Program-made: the position numbers and the translations under genes
In this document: positions 37,690-47,061 of the stretch, one piece after another
Numbering within the stretch: position 1 is the first letter of the stretch
Layout: every line of letters starts with the position of its first letter
Notes under the pieces: generated by a model
Database searches by the model: none
Told to the model about the DNA's origin: nothing
Seen by the model: only the letters and a program-made list of their open reading frames with translations
Source: Malassezia japonica
Taxonomy: Eukaryota > Basidiomycota > Malasseziomycetes > Malasseziales > Malasseziaceae
Length of the DNA stretch: 64,000 bases
Direction of reading: 5' to 3'
Assembly: GCF_029542785.1 (NCBI RefSeq)
Contig: NC_083370.1
Coordinates: 1,178,001-1,242,000, forward strand

Positions 37690-38234
37690 ATGGATCTGCG
37701 AGTCGGCGGCAAGTACGTATAGTAGATATGCTTTGGGACACATACTGACACGCTGCCCCTCGCTTTGTGGCACGCTTTACAGGGTATGTATACGCTTGTG
37801 AAACAAACTAACGCCAGTACCGCATTGGAAAGAAAATTGGCTCAGGGTCGTTCGGTGACATTTACCTTGGTGTCAACATCATCAGCGGCGAAGAGGTCGC
37901 GATTAAGCTCGAGTCTGTCAAGGCGAAGCACCCCCAGCTGGAGTATGAGGCGAAAGTGTACAAGACGCTTGCCGGTGGCGTCGGTGTGCCGTTTGTGAGG
38001 TGGTATGGACAGGAGTGCGACTATAACGCGATGGTCATTGACCTGCTGGGTCCGTCGCTCGAGGACCTGTTCAACTTCTGCAACCGCCGCTTCTCGCTCA
38101 AGACAGTTCTTCTGCTTGCTGACCAGATGATTTCGCGTGTGGAATACATCCACTCGCGCAACTTTATCCACCGTGACATCAAGCCCGACAACTTCTTGAT
38201 GGGCATTGGAAAGCGGGGCAACCAGGTGAATGTG

Positions 38235-38267
<33 letters not shown>

Positions 38268-39020
38268 CCCAAGACGCACCTTCACATCCCCTATCGCGAG
38301 AACAAAAACCTTACAGGCACGGCACGCTACACCTCGATCAATACGCACTTGGGTGTGGAACAGAGCCGTCGCGACGACCTCGAGTCGCTCGGCTATGTGC
38401 TCATGTACTTTTTGCGGGGATCGCTCCCGTGGCAGGGCTTGAAAGCCGCGACGAAGAAGCAGAAGTACGAGCGCATCATGGAAAAGAAGATGATGACGTC
38501 CACCGAGACACTCTGCCGCGGCTTCCCCACCGAGATGGCCATATACCTCAACTGCTGCCGTTCGCTTCGGTTCGACGATCGGCCTGACTACAGCTACCTG
38601 CGCAAACTCTTCCGCGATCTGTTTGTGCGCGAGGGATACCAGTACGACTACGTGTACGACTGGAGCATCCAGCCCCGGGAACGCGTCGAGCACCCCTCGG
38701 CGGGCCTGCCGCCGCCCGGCCAGGCGCAAGGCGCGCAGGACGCCCAGGGCGCCAAGCAGGCAGCTACGCAGCAGCTGCCGCGGCGCAAGGTGCTCCCCGC
38801 CGAGTACGCCGAGCCATCTGCGTCGCGCGCGGCGCAGCCCGGCGCGAGTGCGGCCGAGTACGCACGGGCGCCGGTGCCGGCGGCTGTGATTGGATCGGAG
38901 CGTATGGCCGCGCCCGAGTCGCCTGTCGTCGCGAGCGGCTCGGCGGCTCTTGCGACCAACAGCCCAGGGCGTACCTACCTGCAGCAGCAGCCGCGTATGG
39001 ACGAGGCTGGCTGGCACTAG
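37690..39020 (+). CDS. HRR25: Casein kinase I, Hrr25/CK1-delta type
   Basis: Best model: exon 37690-37712 (MDLRVGGK, last codon split), a single-nucleotide exon at 37783, and 37818-39020; 408 residues. Kinase landmarks: GSGSFGDIY (P-loop), VAIKLES (Lys), [15 protein letters not shown] (HRD), [12 protein letters not shown] (DFG), and [20 protein letters not shown], the CK1 signature. The C-terminal 100 residues are Ala/Gln/Pro-rich as in Hrr25 orthologues, including QPRERVEH after the kinase fold. Hrr25 acts in ribosome maturation, vesicle traffic, autophagy and meiosis. The junction problem: exon 1 ends in AA and the kinase frame resumes at TACCGC, so a G must be supplied; see the separate entry. 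Confidence 0.9.
37713..37817 (+). other. Intron - 1-nt exon - intron in casein kinase I
   Basis: Donor GTACGT at 37713, acceptor TTTACAG at 37782, one base G at 37783, donor GTATGT at 37784, and acceptor CTAACGCCAG at 37817. This gives introns of 70 and 34 nt around a one-base exon and yields the invariant GGKYRIG. A single 105-nt intron from 37713 to 37817 shifts the frame. The only simple alternative is donor GTATAG at 37717, which adds an extra Tyr (GKYYRIG). Confidence 0.5.
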
Positions 39021-39178
39021 TGTATGTAGCTGGGCCGCCAGGATGCGCCTTGTACAGACGTGATCGTCTTATTCCTTCGCTTCGTTATTCCTACGATGTA
39101 CCTGGGCAAGTGTGCTCCCTGGTGACCGCCGCGACGTGGTTTTATAGTTTCGTGCACAGAAATATCGGGTTTTGCACA

Positions 39179-40858
39179 CTACGTACGCTCCTCGTCCCGC
39201 GGCTTTTCCGGGACAGGCAGCGGCTTGTTTTCGAGCAGGAGGCTAAAGACCATCGCGCCAACGAACCCGACAAAGACAAAGACAAAAACATTGTGCAGCG
39301 CGCCCGCGTACGCCTCGATCGCCGCCGCACGGAAGGGCTCGGGGAGCGTCGCGATCGCCGTCGACTCGTGCCGGATCTTGGCAATGAGCTCCTCCGCCTC
39401 GGGGCCGACGATGCGCTGGCGCAGCTCGTGCACGAGCGTCATTTGCAAAATGCCGCCGCTAAACGCGACGCCATATACCTGGCCCGACGTACGGAAAAAG
39501 TAGCTCATGCCGGTCGACACGCCAATCGAATGCTTCTCCACCGAATTGATCAGTGCCAGGAGCGTGCAGGTGAGCATGCCGGCACCGCCGAACGAGATAA
39601 AGGCATTGTACACAAATGGCGATACGGTGGGGGGGTCGACGTAGTAGAACAGCGTGCGGCTCACCGCCAGGACGACCATGATTATGCACCACGCATTGTA
39701 CCAGTAGTACTTGAGCGTCTGCTTCATGTAGATTCCGGCGACCAGGCTGCCGATGCTCAGCGTAAAGCTCGCGGGAATCATGCGCACACCGATGGTCGAC
39801 GGGGGCATCTGTGCGACAGTCTGGAAGTAGAGGGGGAAGTTGTAGTTGTACGCAAACGTCGCCGCGGCCACAAACAGGTTCGACACGAGCGACGCCCACG
39901 CCGACCGCAGCGCCAGCACATCGAACGAAATGAGCGGCACGCGCGACACGTAGCGCTCCACAAAGTAAAAGGCCACCAGCGCGACAAACGACACCGTGAC
40001 GCCGGCCACGACGCGCCAGTCGGAAAAGGCCACGTCCTTGACACTGATCAGGTCGAGCACGTAGAGTAGCGACAGGGGAACGAGCGTCACGATGCCAAGC
40101 CCGTAAAAGTCAATATCCTTCAGGCGGCCCCACGGCGAGGTCGCGTCCGAGTCGTACGTAGGCTCGTCCTGCGGCAGCAGGTAGTTGAGCGCGACAAAGG
40201 CGATGACAAGCAGCGGCAGCTGGATGTAAAACGTGCCGCGCCAGCCGATGGTATCATTGAGGATGCCGCCGACAGGGCCACCGACGGCAATGCCCATACC
40301 CCACATCACGTTCGTCAGGCCCTGGTACACGCCGCGCTGGTGCAGCGGCACCATGTGACTCATAATCACGCTGCCGACCGTGCTGAGGCCGCCGCCGCCG
40401 ATACCGGCGAGCGTGCGCGCAGCGAGGAACTCGTTCATGGACATAGCCCGCCCACACCAGAACGTGCCGAGCGTGAAAAAGGAAATCGAGATGGTCAGCG
40501 CGCGCTTGCCGCCGATAATGTCACACAGGCGGCCGTACAGCGACGAGGTGGCGCACACGCTCAGCAGGTACGTCGACCCGATCCACGACGCCTTCTCTGA
40601 CGAGTAGAACGACGCCGAGATCGGGCCGAGGAGCATCGCGACGACCGTCGTATCGAGACTACAGATAAACGTCACCATCCACAGCGCCGTGCACGCCAGC
40701 GCCACGGTGCGGAACGGCAGCGATGGGGGCTCGTGGCTCGCATCGAACTCTTCGTCGCGCGGGTGGTCGTGAAGATCGGACTCAGCAAGGATGCGGGGCG
40801 CCGCGGCACCAGCGAGCTGCGTCCCTTCTAGGAGCGGCGTACGCTCGTCGGCTGGCAT
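39179..40858 (-). CDS. MFS transporter, DHA2/vacuolar basic-amino-acid type
   Basis: Single exon, 559 residues from the ATG at 40858 (MPADERTPLLEG). About 14 hydrophobic segments; family motifs LDTTVVAMLLGPISASF in TM1, GRLCDIIGGKRAL (motif A), ARTLAGIGGGGLSTVG (TM4), GVYQGLTNVMWGMGIAVGGPVGG (motif C), and WRGTFYIQLPL. These place it in the 14-TM drug:H+ antiporter-2 clade, which includes vacuolar Vba/Fnx1 amino-acid importers as well as drug pumps; the di-leucine-like acidic ERTPLLEG near the N-terminus favours vacuolar sorting. Substrate not assignable. 158 bp separate it from the convergent casein kinase gene; nothing recognised there. Confidence 0.85.
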   Translation of the reverse strand: MPADERTPLLEGTQLAGAAAPRILAESDLHDHPRDEEFDASHEPPSLPFRTVALACTALWMVTFICSLDTTVVAMLLGPISASFYSSEKASWIGSTYLLSVCATSSLYGRLCDIIGGKRALTISISFFTLGTFWCGRAMSMNEFLAARTLAGIGGGGLSTVGSVIMSHMVPLHQRGVYQGLTNVMWGMGIAVGGPVGGILNDTIGWRGTFYIQLPLLVIAFVALNYLLPQDEPTYDSDATSPWGRLKDIDFYGLGIVTLVPLSLLYVLDLISVKDVAFSDWRVVAGVTVSFVALVAFYFVERYVSRVPLISFDVLALRSAWASLVSNLFVAAATFAYNYNFPLYFQTVAQMPPSTIGVRMIPASFTLSIGSLVAGIYMKQTLKYYWYNAWCIIMVVLAVSRTLFYYVDPPTVSPFVYNAFISFGGAGMLTCTLLALINSVEKHSIGVSTGMSYFFRTSGQVYGVAFSGGILQMTLVHELRQRIVGPEAEELIAKIRHESTAIATLPEPFRAAAIEAYAGALHNVFVFVFVGFVGAMVFSLLLENKPLPVPEKPRDEERT

Positions 40859-40926
40859 CCTTCGGGGGTCTGGATAAGCAATGCGCGCTTTATCAGGCGG
40901 GGTAGAGTGGAGGCGTCGATAAGAAT

Positions 40927-40932
40927 CACGTG
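40927..40932. promoter_or_regulatory. CACGTG E-box between MFS gene and UTP11
   Basis: Perfect CACGTG in the 99-bp divergent gap, 25 bp upstream of the UTP11 start. Confidence 0.3.
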
Positions 40933-40957
40933 CTCGACTTTTTTGGCGGCAACGACC

Positions 40958-41870
40958 ATGGCGCTCCGAAACTATGTGCAGCGGCGGAACCACAAGGAGC
41001 GCAGCCAGCCGGAAAACCGCAAGCGGCTGGGCCTCCTGGAGAAGCACAAGGATTATGTAGAGCGTGCGCGTGCGCACCATATCAAGCGCGACAAGCTCAA
41101 GCGCCTGCGTGAAAAGGCCGCCAACAAGAACGCCGATGAGTTCTACACCGGCATGATTGGCAAAAAGACGCAGCAGGGTGTGCGCGTCGACTCGCGCGGA
41201 AACGAGGCGCTGCCGAACGATGTCGTGGCTTTGCTCAAGACGCAGGACGCGGGATACCTGCGCAAGCAGCTCGTGTCGGAACGCAAGCGCTACACGGCGC
41301 TCGTCGAGCAGATTGCGCCGCGCGTGCCCGGCATGCGTGCGGAATGGCTCGAGCGCAAGCCCGAGTTTGTCACGACGCTGCGCCGCGCTGAGCTGCTGGG
41401 CGACGTCGCGACTTCGGCCCCGGCTCAAAAGCCCAAAACGCGGCTGAACAGCTTTGGGAAAAAGACCCTGTGGGTCGACGATGTGGATGCCTGTATGTAC
41501 TTTTGCTGACCCAGTGAAATCGACCGCCAAGGCCCATCGCGCCAAAGACGAGGCTGCGCCAGTGACGCCTGCCGAAAAGACCGGTGAGCGCCAGCTCGGC
41601 ATTCTGATCCGCGAGCTCGCCACCCGCCAGCGCCGGATGGACGCCCTGGGCGAGGCCGCACAGAAGCTCGAGACGGTGCGTGCGCTGATGAGCACGCGCG
41701 GCTCGCACGCCGTGCCGAAGAAGCAAGTGCGTGAACTAAAGGACGCCGTATCCAAGAATGGTGCGCGTATTACACCGCATGGACTGGTCATCGATGCGGA
41801 TGAGGACGATGCGCCCCAGTCTACCCAGACTAAGAAACAGTACAAGTGGTCGAACGAGCGGAAGAAGTGA
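40958..41870 (+). CDS. UTP11: SSU processome protein Utp11
   Basis: Exons 40958-41492 and 41515-41870, one 22-nt intron, 296 residues. The N-terminus ALRNYVQRRNHKERSQPENR and LGLLEKHKDYVERARAHH followed by FYTGMIGKKTQQGV is diagnostic for Utp11. The protein is highly basic and helical throughout, ending KKQYKWSNERKK, which is also the conserved family end. It is a component of the U3 processome that matures 18S rRNA in the nucleolus, the second such factor in this window after Utp17. A TGA stop at 41868-41870 directly abuts the stop codon of the next, convergent gene. Confidence 0.93.
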
Positions 41871-42746
41871 TTAGCGCACAAGCGGAGCCGCCTCCTCGTC
41901 GGTGCTCTGGGCGGTGTACAGCCCCTCGCGCTGCACCTGGAACGCGGCGGCGATCGCACGGAGCACGGCGATGAACGAGATGACGAAAAAGACACTGTAT
42001 ATTAGCACAAACACGTACAAGGCCGACCAGTGGATGAAGCGCGAGCTGGTCTGCTCCTGGTAGATCGCCAACAGGCCGAGCGAGATGACGGTGGCGCCGG
42101 CAATGTCGCCGTTGCCGTAGAACACGTAGCCCGCGGCGGTGCTCTCCATAAAGAAGAGCGTCACAAAGACGAGCAGCTTGGTCAGGATGCCCGCCTTGTG
42201 CTCGTGCGCGTCGACGCCCGCCACCGCAAACGCGGCCACGAAAAAGATCACCACCACAAAGCCGTGGTAGAGCGAGATGGGCAGGTGCACGAGGAACCGG
42301 TCAGCCCACGTCTCGGGCTCGGGTCCGGTGCGCAGAGAGCCGTACAAGTACGAGACAAAGCCCGCGACAATGCACAGCACGAGGAACGCAAGCAGGTTCA
42401 GCACGCGCGAGCCTTGCAGCGAGTAGAGTGTCGTGTACAGCGAGTTTAAAAAGAACAGCGCAGGAAAGCGCCAGCCGAGCTGCTCGATCACCACTTTGCT
42501 CCCGCGAGGGAAGAACTGGTAGACGAGCAGGCCCAGGAACAGTGTATTGATCACGGGCCAGATCCCAAAGAGCCACTGCGCAGGGGTCAGGTAGGTCTGG
42601 ATGGGGTGCCCGAAGCGCGTGCTATCGCCACCCAGCGCGGCATAGAGGTTCGACGAGGTAAAGAAGAGGTAGCTAAGGATATTGCAGGCTTTTAGCCAGC
42701 CGCTGTGCGGCGCTGCCGTAGACATCGTCAAGGGTAGCTTGGCCAA
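41871..42746 (-). CDS. Multi-pass membrane protein, TspO/MBR-related
   Basis: Single exon, 291 residues. About eight hydrophobic segments; the recognisable stretch TYLTPAQWLFGIWPVINTLFLGLLVYQFF resembles the TPxxWxFxIWxxI core found in TspO/MBR-like and related Trp-rich membrane proteins. The usual TspO is about 160 residues, so this is longer. Other segments include LHWSALYVF-type aromatic helices (IHWSALYVFVLIYSVFFVIS). Role not assigned. Start at 42746 (MAKLPLTM) or the in-frame Met at 42725. NAS2 stops 23 bp upstream on the same strand, and its own stop directly abuts UTP11's. Confidence 0.5.
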   Translation of the reverse strand: MAKLPLTMSTAAPHSGWLKACNILSYLFFTSSNLYAALGGDSTRFGHPIQTYLTPAQWLFGIWPVINTLFLGLLVYQFFPRGSKVVIEQLGWRFPALFFLNSLYTTLYSLQGSRVLNLLAFLVLCIVAGFVSYLYGSLRTGPEPETWADRFLVHLPISLYHGFVVVIFFVAAFAVAGVDAHEHKAGILTKLLVFVTLFFMESTAAGYVFYGNGDIAGATVISLGLLAIYQEQTSSRFIHWSALYVFVLIYSVFFVISFIAVLRAIAAAFQVQREGLYTAQSTDEEAAPLVR

Positions 42747-42769
42747 ATTTTTCGAAACGAGGAATTACG

Positions 42770-43448
42770 CTACGCCGGCACGAGATGGCAGCTGGGTGAG
42801 TGGGGAGGAGGCACGTACCCAAGCAGGCCCCGGCCGCCCCACGCGGACGACGGCGTGAGAGTCAGGACAAGGTCGACCTTGCGTCCGTCGGGAAGGACAC
42901 GCGCGACGCGCACCGGCACCGGCGCTCCGTCGCGGACGTGCGGCGGAAGGTCGCCGAGGCGCACAGACGTCAAGGGGTCGAGGTCGGCAAACGCCAGCAC
43001 AACGTCGCCGGCAGCAAGGCCTGCGGTAGCCGCGGGACTCTCGGGCGCCACGGACCGCACCGCGACGGGGCGCGTCGCTACGACCGGCGGCTCCGGCGGC
43101 GCGTCTGGCGCAGGTGTGGGGACGGTGTGTGTCGGCCCTGCCGAGCCTCTTTGTGCGCCATTCCCTGCAAGTGCGCACTCGAGCAGTTTCTTTAGCTCTG
43201 CGTCAATCTTTTGCCGATCGTTCGTGAGCACATGGATCTGGTTGCGCGCCGTGCGCACCGCCGCAATGTCGAGTCCGGCGATGGGAAACCCCTCGGTATC
43301 GACGAGTGGCGACGTGAGCGTGACGTTGCGCGACGTAAGCACGCTCCATTGTGCCTCCTGTGTCAGCCATTCCACGCACAATCTCCTGGTCGATGCGCTT
43401 GCGCTGCTCCGAGAGGCGCAGCGCTTCCGACCGTGCCTGAATATTCAT
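42770..43448 (-). CDS. NAS2: 26S proteasome assembly chaperone Nas2/p27 (PSMD9)
   Basis: Exons 43448-43380, 43357-42819, 42791-42770; introns 22 and 27 nt; 209 residues. N-terminal coiled coil, then SPLVDTEGFPIAGLDI and VRTARNQIHVLTNDR (the Nas2 N-domain), a Pro/Ala-rich hinge, and a PDZ-like domain (AGLAAGDVVLAFADL). The terminal conserved W-GRGLLGCHLVP is only complete after joining the 22-nt last exon. Nas2 escorts Rpt5 during base assembly. Intron 1 uses a GTGCGT donor. Confidence 0.9.
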
Positions 43449-43643
43449 GGAATAATTTAGGGTGGAGGATAGGCCTTCTTGGCGATAACCGTTGTGCGCG
43501 GGTAATTTCCGACGCTTTTGGGCAGTCGATGCTTTTTGCGCTGTAGGCGAGCGCGTCCATTCGTGTAGTATACGAGGTTTCCGCTGTGCTAAGTCGTCGT
43601 ATCACTGTCGTACTGTGACTGGTACCAAGAGACAAGACACACT

Positions 43644-45843
43644 ATGCTGTCCACACTCTTTCAGCCGTGTGAGATCAAGCTCAATTTCATCCAGAGCGTT
43701 GTCTTTTTGCGCCCGCCACAGAGTGCGAGCGTCGATCACAAGAACCGTGTAAATGAGCTTCCCCCTTTGTCGAACGACGAGCTGGTTCGCGGCATCATCC
43801 ATCTCTACGTTCCTGTACGTACCCTATCTAACGCAGTCCGCCCGGCACATTGACGGGATCCGCGTCCAGCTGCGCGTTACGCAGTCGCTTGCCGTTCTCG
43901 ATGCGTCCTTCAACTATGTTCCCACGACCTGGGAGAACTCGACGCTGATGGAGCGCACGCTCGAGATTGGCGTGCCGATGCGCCTATCAAAACTGAACCC
44001 TTATCGCGAAGCATCACAGAGTGTGAGCCGCGCGCGGTCCCCGTCGAACGCGCCGTATGGCGGCGGCGGGCGGCACAACGACCATGGGCGGCACTCGGAC
44101 GCGGCCGGCGTCCTGAAAAACATGGTGCGTGGCGTGTCGCGGGGCCGTACGCCCCTCGCAAGCAACCACCACTCGCCGAGCCAGTCGGGCGCCGCAACGC
44201 CGCGTAACTTGTCGCTCTCGCGCAGCAGAACGAACCGCGACCTGTCGCACAACCGCTCGCCGACACGCAACGACGTGGACATGCCGGCGGTCGGCTCGGG
44301 GAGCGGCTCCGACTTTGTGCATACGCCACAGCGCACCAACGCGAACGGCGAACCGATCACCGAAGAAGACTTTAACCGGATTAGCCTCGCGCTCGAGGAG
44401 CATGGCTCGCGTGGCCGCAGCGGGCGCGACGACGACTACGAGCGCTCCCGCCGCCAGTCGGTGCACCGCGCCGACCACCGCTCGCCGAGCCACCCCCGCT
44501 CACACTCGCCGGAAGACGAGTCGCGCGGCCGCTCCAAGGCCAAGGTGGCCGAGGTCATTGTGCAGGACCAAAACGACCACGGCATCGAGCTCAGCAAAGG
44601 CGTGCACGCCTTTGAGTTTGCGTTTATTATTCCCGCCGACTCGCCGCCGTACGACCGCAGTCCGTTTGGCAAGATCAAGTACGCGGTCAAGGTGACGGCG
44701 CTCAGCGCTGGCCGTGCCAAGAGCAACGTCGAGGAGTGGAAGGACTTTTTCCCGATGGTGAACCCCGCGCCGGACGGCGGCATGACGCCGATGACAGTGC
44801 TCTTTAACGATATCCACGCGACGGTTGGCATGCTCTCGGTCGCCTGCACGTCGAACAACATCTCGGTCGGCGGCCTGTTCAACATCGATATCCACAGTCC
44901 TTCGCCGCCGGTCGATTTGATCGTGTACATGGTGCGCGTGTCGCTGCACACGACGATCGAGCTGCATACGAAGCGCAAGGGCAAGCAGTACGTCCCGGTG
45001 CAGAAGCGCAAGCTCTTCGAGCAGGGGCACGTCGCGCCGCAGGACCAGGCGATGGGCGAAAATGCAGACAAGCTGCCGGGCTACGTGCGCTACGCCGGTA
45101 CGGACCATGCGTGGACCGTGCAAGGCCTCGCGCGCATCCCCGACGACAATGCCATCCGCCCGAGCACCATGCCAGGCACACGCTCCGCGCTGCGCTTCCA
45201 CCACGTCCTGGTCGTCGAGGTGGTGCACTCGCGCGACAACCCCGCGATCAAGGACTGCCTCACGCCCGAAGGACGGCGCAAGCTCAAAGTGTTTACGCTG
45301 CGCCAGAACGTCGTGATTCCCTCGTGCTGCTGTGCGCTAGACGCGGTGACGCTCCCGGCGTACAGCGCCAAGGAGCCGCACGACCCCAGCGTGCCGCAGC
45401 TGAAGCAGGGCCTCTCGGGCTGGGACCAGATCGTGCGCGCGAATCAGGACCGCGGCGAGTCGCACAACATGTGCGTGTGCGGCATGAGCCTCGCGGACCT
45501 GTCGGCGGCCGAGCAGGCGATGCTGCCGCCTCCCGACCCCACCGACCTCTTGCTCGATCGTGTGCGGCACCAAGGCAAGGTCGGCGAGCTTCCCAGCCCC
45601 GATTTCACGCCAGAGGACGGGACAGGTGCGGCGCCCGCCCCGCCCGTGCACGCCGAAGGCTCGCGCGCCTCGTGGGCGCCGCCGCCGCACATGGCGAGCC
45701 CCCGCTTCGACTTCCGGAGCCAGTCGCCGGGCATCTCGTCGCCCCGCCAGGGGGGCACGGGGCACACGAGTGCCACCTCGAGCCCGCTGACACTCACGCC
45801 GTCCTACCAAGACATGCCGCCTGCCTACTCACTCAACGAGTAA
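43644..45843 (+). CDS. Arrestin-domain protein
   Basis: Exons 43644-43814 and 43837-45843, one 22-nt intron, 725 residues. Arrestin N-domain: QSVVFLRPPQSAS, VRGIIHLYVPSARHIDGIRV (rebuilt across the intron), and an arrestin C-domain with LSKGVHAFEFAFIIPADSPP, KIKYAVKVTA and SVACTSNNISVGGLFNIDI. A large Ser/Arg-rich insertion (about 110-260) contains many RS/SRSRSP-like sites. The C-terminal PxY-like motifs (PPAYSLNE) fit binding to Rsp5-type ubiquitin ligases. Fungal alpha-arrestins direct ubiquitination and endocytosis of transporters. Which target family cannot be read from sequence. Its stop lies 7 bp from the convergent SFA1 stop. Confidence 0.8.
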
Positions 45844-45850
45844 TACCCAT

Positions 45851-47005
45851 CTACTCCGACAGGTCTACGACACAGCGAATGCACTCGCCGTCCTTCATGT
45901 ACTCCAGGCCCTGGTTCACGTCGGTGAGCGAGACGCGATGCGTCACATAGTCGTCCACAGGGAACGTGCCTTGCACATAACGGTCCACAAGGCCGGGCAG
46001 CTGCGTGCGGCCCTTGACGCCACCAAACGCCGAGCCCTGCCACTTGCGGCCAGTCACGAGCTGGAAGGGGCGCGTAGCGATCTCCTCGCCCGACGCCGCG
46101 ACGCCGATGATCGTCGAGACACCCCAGCCTTTGTGGCACGCCTCGAGCGCAGAGCGCATCACCTTGACGTTGCCGGTGCAGTCAAAGGTGTAGTCGAGAC
46201 CGCCGTCGGTCATCTCGACGAGCTTGGCCACGACAGGGTCGCTCTTGCCGTCGCCCTTGAGGTCGGCAGGGTTGATAAAGTCGGTCGCGCCAAACTTGGT
46301 CGCCCACGACTCCTTCTGGGGGTTCGTGTCGATGGCAATGATGCGCGACGCGCCGCGCTCCTTTGCGCCGCGGATGACGGCGAGACCGACACAGCCCGCG
46401 CCCCACACAGCCACGGTCGAGTTCGGCTCGACCTTGGCCGTGTACACTGCGGCACCGTAGCCGGTCGTCACACCACAGCCGAGCAGGCAGGTGCGGTCCA
46501 TCGGCGCCTTGGGGTCGACGGCCACCAGCGAGTACTGCGACACAACCGTGTACTGGCTGAGGCTCGAAGTGCCCATAAAGTGGTACAGCTCCTCGCCGGT
46601 ACGCGCCGAGGTGAAGCGCTTCGTGTGGTCGGGCATCACACCCTGGCCCTGCGTCGCACGCACGGCCTGGCACAGGTTCGTCTTGCCCGACAGGCAGAAC
46701 TTGCACTTGCGGCACTCGGCAGTGTACAGGAGAACGACATGGTCGCCCTTCTTCACATCCGTCACGCCCTCGCCGACCGACTCGACAATACCCGAGCCCT
46801 CGTGGCCGAGGATCGCCGGAAAGGCACCCTCGGGGTCCTTGCCAGAGAGCGTGTAGACGTCGGTGTGGCACAGGCCGTTGAACAGCACATGCACACGCAC
46901 CTCGCCCGCGCGCGGCGGCGCCACACGCACATCTTCCACACTCAGAGGCTTGCCGGCCTCCCACGCAATCGCTGCTTTGCACGTAATCGTCTCGCCTTCC
47001 GTCAT
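45851..47005 (-). CDS. SFA1: S-(hydroxymethyl)glutathione dehydrogenase / class III alcohol dehydrogenase
   Basis: Single exon, 384 residues starting [15 protein letters not shown]. Catalytic zinc ligands in [13 protein letters not shown] (Cys) and [12 protein letters not shown] (His) and [11 protein letters not shown] (Cys); structural zinc in [16 protein letters not shown] (four Cys); Rossmann [14 protein letters not shown]; class III residues such as [14 protein letters not shown]. It detoxifies formaldehyde via the glutathione adduct and also reduces S-nitrosoglutathione. Length and motif order are normal; no intron. Divergent to the FGGY kinase with 56 bp between start codons and a CACGTG in the gap. 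Confidence 0.96.
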   Translation of the reverse strand: MTEGETITCKAAIAWEAGKPLSVEDVRVAPPRAGEVRVHVLFNGLCHTDVYTLSGKDPEGAFPAILGHEGSGIVESVGEGVTDVKKGDHVVLLYTAECRKCKFCLSGKTNLCQAVRATQGQGVMPDHTKRFTSARTGEELYHFMGTSSLSQYTVVSQYSLVAVDPKAPMDRTCLLGCGVTTGYGAAVYTAKVEPNSTVAVWGAGCVGLAVIRGAKERGASRIIAIDTNPQKESWATKFGATDFINPADLKGDGKSDPVVAKLVEMTDGGLDYTFDCTGNVKVMRSALEACHKGWGVSTIIGVAASGEEIATRPFQLVTGRKWQGSAFGGVKGRTQLPGLVDRYVQGTFPVDDYVTHRVSLTDVNQGLEYMKDGECIRCVVDLSE

Positions 47006-47031
47006 GCTGGTCGTGTGCAACGCCGGGACGT

Positions 47032-47037
47032 CACGTG
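47032..47037. promoter_or_regulatory. CACGTG E-box between SFA1 and the FGGY kinase
   Basis: CACGTG, preceded by T and an ACGT (acgtcacgtgg), inside the 56-bp divergent promoter. Confidence 0.35.
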
Positions 47038-47061
47038 GACGCTCGGGCCGCACGAGCCACC

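Noticed and set aside
37713..37817. A single 105-nt intron in casein kinase I.
   Set aside because: It shifts the kinase frame, giving a protein that loses the P-loop; the one-base exon or the GTATAG donor is required.
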